Source: Lentisphaerota bacterium
Lineage (GTDB): Bacteria; Verrucomicrobiota; Lentisphaeria; Victivallales; Victivallaceae
DNA length: 64,000 nt
Assembly (NCBI GenBank): GCA_015061745.1
Contig: SUWB01000008.1
Coordinates: forward strand, 22,382 to 86,381
Direction of reading: 5' to 3'
This document shows, one piece after another, positions 41,001 through 47,051 of the stretch. Every line of letters begins with the position of its first letter. Positions within the stretch are counted from its first letter, which is position 1. The translations under genes were made by a program, and so were the position numbers. The notes under the pieces were generated by a model. It was not told the DNA's origin. It made no database searches and saw nothing but the letters and a program-made list of their open reading frames with translations.

Positions 41001-41647
41001 AGAAAAAACTTTCTCCCGATGCGATCGTCGATGAACTGACCCTTTTGCAGCACGCAGTGGAGATAAATTCGGCGGCAATGGTTTCTATGCTGCTCAGGTA
41101 TAAAGCTGATCCATTCAAAGTGTCCCGCAGGAATCTTATGCCGCCAGTGATACTGGCTGTTGAAAAGGATTCTGCCAGTGCGTTCAACAAGCTGGCCCCC
41201 TGCAAGGCCGCACAGCATTCTATGTATGCAAGAGTTATGGGGGCGGTTGTAAGGAATCTGAAATCCGAAGTTTACCTCAGCGAATATCTGCGTCATCACG
41301 GTGAAGAAATCAAGAAGCTGCCTGTATGTTTTCTTACTGCAGCCTTGCGGGACAATGAAAAAGTACCCGTTTGGGCCATTGCCAGACTGCTGAATTTTTA
41401 CAGATTTCTTGATGCGCCGCGGCATCGTTCTGTGGTGCACCAGGCCGTTGCGGGCAGGTATCCTGTGCAGATAATCAATCAACTGCTCAGGCGAAAAGCC
41501 AATGTCAAGGGCAAAGCTCCTGTTTGGATAAGCGGAAAAAATTATAAAGGCCGCCGTTTGCAGATGTTGACTGTACTTGAAACAGCTGACAGAGTCCGTG
41601 CTGACCTGGCAACCTGTAAAATATTGCGGAATTACGGAGCAAAGTGA
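38078..41647 (+). CDS. Transmembrane pseudokinase with extracytoplasmic ankyrin repeats
   Basis: 1189 aa. Residues ~20-285 have the overall layout of a bacterial Ser/Thr kinase domain, with a retained APE-like FTAPELL and DPEKRP near the end. However, the glycine loop is degenerate (ISRNKTGEMYSS), the VAIK lysine is missing (FLSVVFP), HRD reads IPD with the catalytic-loop Lys and Asn changed (PDFTPDTLF), and DFG reads YPG. It is therefore probably catalytically inactive. A single TM helix at ~297-317 (FLWYAIAAGVLCCAVALAVF) is followed by a basic linker, a coiled coil and two groups of ankyrin-like repeats (TPLFYAYMSGTRASCSKLLAAGADP, NPKMVALLLQKGADANV; later SAAMVSMLLRYKADP). The gene overlaps lplA by four bases. 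Confidence 0.75.
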   Translation: MAEEGLSDTSLNGSFPGGTILGHYRLEWFISRNKTGEMYSSIDLERNKNCFLSVVFPSVSKHAPEIAAQLLRNAQEACVFCHENIVRITDTFSLENCHCIAFEYFSGDAAEQLVLRGPLPESQVINIISQLASLLAAAEKHPSLIPDFTPDTLFIAPQGQVKILYPGIKKYIHRLPGQVIAADRCVLDHFEFTAPELLLGTGQPGMRSAIYSLGMLMGFLLCGKTPRPGANICHSAGNVISASECDIAPLAPQVSGKTAELLKAMTARDPEKRPASGAELLKKLGKNAPHGKKSRFLWYAIAAGVLCCAVALAVFFYKIRQQQTVQKGALLENLERYALPKDTKPDTPAAPAGKREPQKKKALFRPKAVQGKELTSQAPELGAGLSIDERLKYCTSRLQQLQNELKSGKLAPRIVELHKKRIEFRQRQIMHLTSRRNYLAARSSRQQLPEVQSANEQVRRAVEAYLKPYQSRSALMRHRFDLVRKKKSPLPGKLLQNQDLDLDMPIAVSDFHGPRGRKGGKNTLPLRTVVLNGFLMPEPEALKLLAGAGAVLKGVNPGLIFFQSRNKRVTADEVRWLVRETDQGKSRFSSLDFIDCNGTQYAYPEDTLRAYLLSAGQLSPLSLHKAASLLPECPGLVEMLLEAEAPLEHADETGKTPLFYAYMSGTRASCSKLLAAGADPKRLDNAGRTPASYRWYGELFSAIANNDLELAQKAVEKNVDLNYRFPWRKTYLEEAVRRGNPKMVALLLQKGADANVVQTRGKTLLSRVFMTGTPSDPEIFKLLMNYNADVNIAPVPFPQDATYMSELCRRLYHPQAAKFAEIMLASGKFKTKPEQLFAICRSKQQELFQVAVKYWSDIDTSAYKNLLLEALQHRMSVNAIKTLVERKAPMPEPQVLAEAIKNWNSEEVREIFADILPASQKQSVPAAKESVRQNQIKTGKASPFGVYIDDKLLQEQVLKAFRSNRISTLEQLLQEKKLSPDAIVDELTLLQHAVEINSAAMVSMLLRYKADPFKVSRRNLMPPVILAVEKDSASAFNKLAPCKAAQHSMYARVMGAVVRNLKSEVYLSEYLRHHGEEIKKLPVCFLTAALRDNEKVPVWAIARLLNFYRFLDAPRHRSVVHQAVAGRYPVQIINQLLRRKANVKGKAPVWISGKNYKGRRLQMLTVLETADRVRADLATCKILRNYGAK

Positions 41648-42621
41648 AAAAAATGCGTTTTTTTATCAACACTTCTTTTGATCCGGCATTCAATCTTGCT
41701 CTTGAGGAGCTTCTTTTCAAGGAGTTCCCTGAAGAACTGTTTATGTTATGGCGTAACCGTTCAGCTGTAATCGTCGGGAAAAATCAGAATACTCTTGCAG
41801 AAGTGGATCATCACTTTGCCGAAGCAAACAATATTGCCGTTGTCCGCCGGATCACCGGCGGCGGAGCTGTCTATCACGACCTCGGGAATGTGAATTACTC
41901 TCTGCTTGTTCACAAGCGTCAGCCGGGTCCCGATTCTTTTGCCCGTTTTGCCAGCCCCGTGGTCGAAGCTCTGCAGAAAATGGGGATCAATGCCGCCTTT
42001 TCAGGAAGAAATGATATTGAAGTTGACGGGAAAAAAATTTCCGGCAGTGCCCAGTGCTGCTTTCAGAACCGGACACTTTTTCACGGGACTCTGCTTTTTG
42101 AAATCAATATGGAACTGCTCAGTAAAGTACTGACTCCCCGGCAAATCAAGCTGGAATCCAAAGGAGTCCGTTCCGTCCGTGCCAGAGTGGGCAATTTGAA
42201 GGAATTGCTGCCCGGTATGAATGTGGATAAGTTCATTGAGGAATTTGCAAAACAGTTTGCTGACTTTGCAGGAACTCCCGAACCTGTGCCCCAGGAGTGG
42301 TGTCAACGGGCTGAGAAGCTGGCAGAGGAACGTTACCGTCAGCAGGAGTGGAACTGGGGCAGCCCCTTTGAATGTACTTGGGAAAACAGTGCAAAATTTC
42401 CTGCCGGTCTGGTGGAAATCAAAGTCCGTGCCACCGGGGGACGAATCGAAGAAATACGCATACAGGGAGATTTTTTCGGTGAAGCCAAAGCCCTTGAAGA
42501 AACTCTCAAGGGAACTTATTTTTATAAAAACGCCATAGCTGAACGTCTGAAAAATCAGGATATGGAAAAACATATCAAAGGGTTGAAACAGGAAGAATTC
42601 CTTTCCCTTTTCAATTTATAA
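41644..42621 (+). CDS. lplA: Lipoate-protein ligase A-type enzyme
   Basis: 325 aa, BPL/LplA family. RRITGGGAVYHDLGNVNYSLL is the lipoate-binding signature, and GRNDIEVDGKKISGSAQ carries the catalytic Lys. The C-terminal ~80 residues match the accessory lipoate-ligase domain. It attaches lipoate, or activates it as lipoyl-AMP, onto carrier proteins such as GcvH or 2-oxoacid dehydrogenase E2. The start is GTG 41644 overlapping the previous stop, or ATG 41653; GGAG at 41635-41638 favours the latter by spacing. Confidence 0.9.
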   Translation: MKKMRFFINTSFDPAFNLALEELLFKEFPEELFMLWRNRSAVIVGKNQNTLAEVDHHFAEANNIAVVRRITGGGAVYHDLGNVNYSLLVHKRQPGPDSFARFASPVVEALQKMGINAAFSGRNDIEVDGKKISGSAQCCFQNRTLFHGTLLFEINMELLSKVLTPRQIKLESKGVRSVRARVGNLKELLPGMNVDKFIEEFAKQFADFAGTPEPVPQEWCQRAEKLAEERYRQQEWNWGSPFECTWENSAKFPAGLVEIKVRATGGRIEEIRIQGDFFGEAKALEETLKGTYFYKNAIAERLKNQDMEKHIKGLKQEEFLSLFNL

Positions 42622-42646
42622 ATAATCAACATTATGAGGTGAAATA

Positions 42647-43447
42647 ATGAACAAAGTCGCTATTGCAGGTGCCGCAGGTCGTATGGGCTGTCGTCTTATT
42701 GCCAATATTATGGCTGATGAAAGATTTGAACTTTCAGGAGCTCTCGAACATCCCCAGTGCCCCAAACTGGGTGTCGATGCCGGTGTCAATGCCGGTTGCG
42801 GCCCTGCCGGAATATTGATTACTGCTGATTTGAACAAAGCTCTCGAAGGGGCTGATTCCGTCATCATCTTTTCCACCGGCTCCGCCATTGAAATGGTCCG
42901 TGCCGCCGTGGAAAAAGGTGTGGCAGTTGTCCTGGGAACAACTGCCCTGCCCGCTGAAGAACGTGCTGCTATTGCCGAACTTGGCAAAAAGGGACGTATC
43001 GTTTTTGCCAGCAATATGAGCGTCGGCGTGAATCTGCTTTGCAAACTTGCCGCTGAGGCCGCAAAAATCCTCGGCCTTGACTACGATGTGGAAATCGTTG
43101 AAATGCACCATAATCAGAAAAAAGATGCTCCTTCCGGCACGGCTGTCACTCTGGCTGAAACCGTCGCCGCAGAACTGGGCCTTGATTATGAAAAAGATAC
43201 CCGCCACGGCAGACAGGGCCTTGTGGGAGCCCGTACCAAAAAGGAAATCGGTATGCACTCTTTGCGGGGCGGCGATGTGGTGGGCGATCACACTGTGATC
43301 TTTGCCGCCGAAGGAGAACGGATCGAACTGACCCATAAAGCCAGCAGCCGGGACACCTTTGTTCACGGAGCACTCCGGGCCGCAGAATTTCTGCAGAGTG
43401 TTCCCAACGGTCTGTATGATATGCGTGATGTCCTCGGATTCAAATGA
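42647..43447 (+). CDS. dapB: 4-hydroxy-tetrahydrodipicolinate reductase
   Basis: 266 aa, normal DapB length. The NAD(P)H-binding motif is VAIAGAAGRMG at the N-terminus. The active-site signature EMHHNQKKDAPSGTA and the substrate-binding LRGGDVVGDHTV are complete. The enzyme acts in the diaminopimelate/lysine pathway. GAGGTG precedes ATG 42647, and the stop overlaps the ROK gene by four bases. No other dap gene is nearby. Confidence 0.95.
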   Translation: MNKVAIAGAAGRMGCRLIANIMADERFELSGALEHPQCPKLGVDAGVNAGCGPAGILITADLNKALEGADSVIIFSTGSAIEMVRAAVEKGVAVVLGTTALPAEERAAIAELGKKGRIVFASNMSVGVNLLCKLAAEAAKILGLDYDVEIVEMHHNQKKDAPSGTAVTLAETVAAELGLDYEKDTRHGRQGLVGARTKKEIGMHSLRGGDVVGDHTVIFAAEGERIELTHKASSRDTFVHGALRAAEFLQSVPNGLYDMRDVLGFK

Positions 43448-44607
43448 GCCGTAAAGAGGAATTACGCCGCCGGATACTGAAATATATACTGCTCCGGGGC
43501 AAGGCCACCCGTCCGGAACTTGTGGAATACACAGGCGTCCGGGCGGCGACGGTCTTTGACGTCATTGCTGAACTGAAACTCCGTGGTTTTCTCGTTGAAC
43601 CCGGCCGCCGGGGCAAAAAAACAGGCCGGAAAGCCCCCAATCTGGCACTCCACGGTGCCGCCGGTTACTGGCTGGGAGTGGATTTCCGGCAGGAGTGTTC
43701 CGCCGGAGTCATCATCGACGGCTGCGGTGAAGTCATCTGCCGGGAGGAACTTTCCTGTGCCCGCCGGGATCTCAATGACTGCCGCAGAGAAATTGGAGAA
43801 CTGGTAAGACGGCTGCGTAAAAAAGCAGGCAAAGAATGGGAACTTGTTTCCGGCATCGGTTTCGCCGACCCGGGAGTGGTCGATCCCAACAATGCCGTTT
43901 CCCGTAAGGCGGTCAATATTCCCGGCTGGGAAAATGCCGCAACCGGAGAATGGCTCAAAGGGGAATTTCATCTGCCTGTGGGCATCTGGCCGGAAACGAT
44001 GATAAAAACCCGTATGGAGTATATGCTCCGTATGCCTGAAGTGCCTGAAAGTATTTTTCTGCTGACCCTTGATGAGGGAGTCGGCGGCGGATTCATCAGC
44101 AATGGTGAACTTTTTGCCGGTTCTTCAGGGTGCGGTATGGAAATAGGACATTTGGTCATTGATCCGGCAGGTCCCGTATGCAAGTGCGGCAACAGAGGAT
44201 GTGTGGAAGCTCTTGTAGGCGAAGCCGGTATCCGCAGCAAGATGGAACAGGCTGTCCGCAGCGGGATGCAAAGTTCCATTGATATGGAACATTTTACCCT
44301 CACTGATTTTCTCAATGCCGTCTGCAGCGACAAAGCAGCCCGTATTGTGGCAGATCAGGTGTGCAAAAATATCGGACAGGCTCTTTCTGCGGTGGTCACG
44401 CTGCTCAATCCGGCGATGATCGTTTTCGGCGGCCGCTTGAGCAAGCTGGATTCCCTTTTGCTGACAGGAGTCCGCAGAGTTCTGGAACTCAACTGTTTTG
44501 CCGGTGCCTTGCAGGATTTGAAACTGGAACTTGCCCGCTCTGACGAATACGATACCGCCAGGGGGGCTGCATTGCGGATGAGAGACAAACTCTGGCTTGA
44601 AGAATAG
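43444..44607 (+). CDS. ROK-family transcriptional regulator
   Basis: 387 aa. The N-terminal ~75 residues form a winged helix-turn-helix (RRRILKYILLRGKATRPELVEYTG...). The rest is a ROK sugar-kinase-like domain with the zinc site CKCGNRGCVEA and the GHLVIDP region containing GCGMEIGH. The ATP-binding DxGGT motif is altered (VDFRQECSAGV), so it is likely a NagC/XylR-type repressor that senses a sugar and has no kinase activity. It overlaps dapB and ends the long operon that starts at proA. Its target genes cannot be inferred. Confidence 0.85.
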   Translation: MSRKEELRRRILKYILLRGKATRPELVEYTGVRAATVFDVIAELKLRGFLVEPGRRGKKTGRKAPNLALHGAAGYWLGVDFRQECSAGVIIDGCGEVICREELSCARRDLNDCRREIGELVRRLRKKAGKEWELVSGIGFADPGVVDPNNAVSRKAVNIPGWENAATGEWLKGEFHLPVGIWPETMIKTRMEYMLRMPEVPESIFLLTLDEGVGGGFISNGELFAGSSGCGMEIGHLVIDPAGPVCKCGNRGCVEALVGEAGIRSKMEQAVRSGMQSSIDMEHFTLTDFLNAVCSDKAARIVADQVCKNIGQALSAVVTLLNPAMIVFGGRLSKLDSLLLTGVRRVLELNCFAGALQDLKLELARSDEYDTARGAALRMRDKLWLEE

Positions 44608-44657
44608 ACCATATCCCAAAAAAATAAAGAAAAATTAAAAAATCTTTAAAAGTCAGC

Positions 44658-44686
44658 TTGAAAAAAACAAAAGTTGAGTATATATT
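44658..44686 (+). promoter_or_regulatory. Promoter of tRNA-Lys
   Basis: TTGAAA (44658-44663), 17-bp spacer, TATATT (44681-44686), 12 bases before the tRNA 5' end. Confidence 0.65.
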
Positions 44687-44698
44687 ATGTAACATCAG

Positions 44699-44774
44699 GC
44701 GCTCATAGCTCAGTTGGTAGAGCAAGTGACTCTTAATCACTGGGTCCTGGGTTCGAGTCCCCGTGAGCGCACCA
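44699..44774 (+). tRNA. tRNA-Lys (anticodon CTT), CCA encoded
   Basis: A cloverleaf can be drawn by hand: acceptor GCGCTCA/TGAGCGC, D-arm GCTC-AGTTGGTA-GAGC, anticodon stem AGTGA/TCACT with loop CTCTTAA (CTT), T-loop TTCGAGT. The T-stem CTGGG/CCCCG contains one T-C mismatch, and the encoded 3' end is ACCA. The anticodon reads AAG lysine codons. Confidence 0.93.
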
Positions 44775-44786
44775 TTTTAAGATTAC

Positions 44787-44816
44787 GGCCAGCCTTTACA
44801 GGTTGGTCTTTTTTTT
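44787..44816 (+). terminator. tRNA-Lys terminator
   Basis: GGCCAGCC (44787-44794) pairs with GGTTGGTC (44801-44808) with two G-U pairs and a 6-base loop, then eight T. It begins 12 bases after the tRNA. Confidence 0.7.
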
Positions 44817-44840
44817 GTTACAGGTTGGTCTTTTTTTTGT
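44797..44840 (+). repeat. 22-bp perfect tandem duplication of the terminator's 3' half
   Basis: Units 44797-44818 and 44819-44840 are identical; each starts TACAGGTTGGTC and ends with eight T plus GT. The second copy gives another T-tract and a spare pairing arm. Confidence 0.9.
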
Positions 44841-44887
44841 GTACTGCCTGCTCTTTTCCTGTGTTTGTATGAATCTGGAAAGAAGGT

Positions 44888-44916
44888 TTGAAATATTCTC
44901 TTGGGTGTGCTATATT
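44888..44916 (+). promoter_or_regulatory. Promoter of the GNAT/proA2 genes
   Basis: TTGAAA (44888-44893), 17-bp spacer, TATATT (44911-44916) with a TGTGC extended -10. It is located after the tRNA terminator and 45 bases before ATG 44961. Confidence 0.6.
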
Positions 44917-44960
44917 TCATCACTTGCAACCAAAGAGGATTTCGGGGGGGAAAGCAAAAG

Positions 44961-45680
44961 ATGCTTGACAAATCACTTCAATACTTTGACTTCATTATGA
45001 AAATGCCGGCAGAAAAAGTAACTGCTCTGCCGGAAGTTCATCTTCCTGACGGATATGTTCTTGATTTTTTCCGGGAAGGGGATGAACTTTCCTGGGCCCG
45101 CCTTGAAGCTGCGGTGCTGGAGTTCCCGTCTGAAGAAAAGGCCCTTGAGTATTTCAAAAAGAACTATTCTGATCCCTTTATGCCCCAATTGAAACAGCGG
45201 TGCGTTTTTGTCAGAGAAGCGAGTTCCGGTAAAGCCGTTTCCACCGCAACAGCGTGGTTTATGCCATCTTCTCTGGGAAACAGAGGGTGGCTGCAGTGGA
45301 TTTCCACCGATCCCGCTCATCAGGGAAAAGGTCTGGCACGTGCGGCAATCGTCAGGGCATTGCAGCTTTTTCCCAAATATGAACCGGGCTCTGATATCTA
45401 CCTGCACACCCAAACCTGGAGCCACAAAGCCATATATCTTTATCACAAGCTGGGCTTTGAAGCCTTTGATATCGACCACGTCAAAGTCACCTGGGATAAC
45501 GAAGAAGGGTTCAGAGTTATGCATAATGATACGGCAAAAGCTCTGAAAGAACTTGAAAAGGTTTATTCCCCTGAGCTGATTGTTTCACTGAAAAACAATA
45601 TGCTCCACCCCACTCCTTTTGAACGGACCGATCATCCCCCTGCGCAGGATATTCTTTTTCCGGCAGATTTTCAAAAATAA
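44961..45680 (+). CDS. GNAT-family N-acetyltransferase
   Basis: 239 aa from ATG 44961, which is preceded by GGGGGGAAAG; the track start at 44901 overlaps the -10 box. The acetyl-CoA-binding motif A is WLQWISTDPAHQGKGLARAAIVRAL, containing the Q-x-x-G-x-G/A pattern. Motif B is near SHKAIYLYHKLGFEAFD. An N-terminal ~80 residues and a C-terminal ~60 residues extend beyond the minimal fold. Substrate unknown. proA2 follows after 31 bases. Confidence 0.85.
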   Translation: MLDKSLQYFDFIMKMPAEKVTALPEVHLPDGYVLDFFREGDELSWARLEAAVLEFPSEEKALEYFKKNYSDPFMPQLKQRCVFVREASSGKAVSTATAWFMPSSLGNRGWLQWISTDPAHQGKGLARAAIVRALQLFPKYEPGSDIYLHTQTWSHKAIYLYHKLGFEAFDIDHVKVTWDNEEGFRVMHNDTAKALKELEKVYSPELIVSLKNNMLHPTPFERTDHPPAQDILFPADFQK

Positions 45681-45711
45681 AACATAAATCATAAACGAAA
45701 GAATACTTTAT

Positions 45712-46956
45712 ATGAACAACTCGATCACTGACATCGCCCGCCGTGCCCGGAACGCCTCCCGGCAGCTCAAAGCCATTTCAGGAGAATGCCGTGCCGCAGC
45801 CCTCAATCTTATGGCTGGAAAACTCATCAGCTGCAAAGAGGAACTTTTAGCCGCAAATGCCGCCGACCTTGCCGCAGCTCCCGGCCTTTCTGATGCTTTC
45901 AAAAAGCGGCTTCAGGTCACAGAAAAGATTTTTACATATATGGTGAATCGTTTGCAGGAAGCTGCCGCCCTGCCCGACCCGGTGGGAAAAATCCTTGAAG
46001 GCCATACGATGCCCTCCGGCTTGCAAGTCAAGCGTGTCGCCATTCCTATCGGCGTTATTGCCATTATTTACGAAGCCCGCCCCAATGTGACCACTGATGC
46101 CGCCGCTGTTGCCCTTAAAAGCGGCAATGCCGTTATTCTTAAAGGGGGCTCCGAATCTTTGCATACCAATAAAGTTCTTGCCGCTGCTATGCGTTCCGCC
46201 GCAATAGAAGCGGGATTGCCTGAAGATTCCGTTCAACTGATTGAAAGCACCGATCACGCCGCTGTTGCCGAACTTCTCAAACAGGACGAATTTATCGACC
46301 TCATTATTCCCCGGGGCGGCAAGAGTCTCATCAAAGCCATTTCAGAAGGAACCCGCATTCCTGTGCTCAAACATTATGACGGGATCTGTCATCTGTATGC
46401 GGCAGCAGATGCCAATACTGAAATGACAGTTTCTCTGGTTGTCAATTCCAAATGCCAGCGGGTGGAAGTCTGCAACGCACTGGAAACATTGCTGATAGAC
46501 CGTGCTTCCGCCCCCCGGCTGCTGCCCGCCATTGCCGCAGCTCTGAAAGAAAAAGGTGTTGAACTCCGGGGCTGTCACGTCTGCCGTGAAATCCTCCCCG
46601 GACTGGCGGAGGCCACAGAAGAAGACTGGAGCACTGAATATCTGGGGCCCATTCTCTCTGTCAAGATCGTTGATAATATCGCAGAAGCTATGGAACATAT
46701 CGCCCGTTACGGTTCAGGCCATACAGACGGCATCATCACCAACAGCCTTGATCTGTCAGAAACCTTTGTGGCGGGAGTCGATTCAGCTTCAGTGCTGGTC
46801 AATGCATCGACCCGCCTTTCAGGAGGCGGAGATTACGGTATGGGAGCCGTTGTTGGCATCAGTACCGATAAACTTCACGCCCGCGGTCCTGTTGGCCCTG
46901 CTGAACTTTGCACCTATAAATGGGTCGCCGTCGGCAACGGTCAAACCCGTTCCTGA
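45712..46956 (+). CDS. proA: Glutamate-5-semialdehyde dehydrogenase (second copy)
   Basis: 414 aa. Family features: GVIAIIYEARPNVTTDAAAV, LKGGSESLHTN, IIPRGGKSLIKA, HYDGICHLY, catalytic Cys in CQRVEVCNALETLL, SGHTDGIITN. It is clearly divergent from the copy at 34565 although the same length, so it is an old paralog or a transferred gene, not a recent duplication. It lies downstream of a GNAT gene and also lacks a nearby proB. Both copies appear intact. Confidence 0.93.
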   Translation: MNNSITDIARRARNASRQLKAISGECRAAALNLMAGKLISCKEELLAANAADLAAAPGLSDAFKKRLQVTEKIFTYMVNRLQEAAALPDPVGKILEGHTMPSGLQVKRVAIPIGVIAIIYEARPNVTTDAAAVALKSGNAVILKGGSESLHTNKVLAAAMRSAAIEAGLPEDSVQLIESTDHAAVAELLKQDEFIDLIIPRGGKSLIKAISEGTRIPVLKHYDGICHLYAAADANTEMTVSLVVNSKCQRVEVCNALETLLIDRASAPRLLPAIAAALKEKGVELRGCHVCREILPGLAEATEEDWSTEYLGPILSVKIVDNIAEAMEHIARYGSGHTDGIITNSLDLSETFVAGVDSASVLVNASTRLSGGGDYGMGAVVGISTDKLHARGPVGPAELCTYKWVAVGNGQTRS

Positions 46957-46980
46957 AAAAACAACAGGCCATACTGGCGA

Positions 46981-47043
46981 GGGGGAAAAGGGCTTTTGGA
47001 AAGGCTCTTTTCTCCCGTTCTAACTTCTCTAAAACCCTTTTTA
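46981..47043. terminator. Palindromic repeat between convergent genes, terminator-like
   Basis: GGGGGAAAAGGGC (46981-46993) pairs with GCTCTTTTCTCCC (47004-47016) over 13 bp with two G-U pairs, followed by a segment ending AAACCCTTTTTA. The reverse complement of 47017-47043 starts TAAAAAGGG and resembles the left end of the 7391 element. It may terminate both proA2 and the DUF4838 gene. Confidence 0.5.
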
Positions 47044-47051
47044 TCGACTCT

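Noticed and set aside
40490-41482. 330-aa minus-strand ORF
   Set aside because: Antisense to the pseudokinase/ankyrin gene, which has clear domains and coupling to lplA. The antisense product has no recognisable motif.
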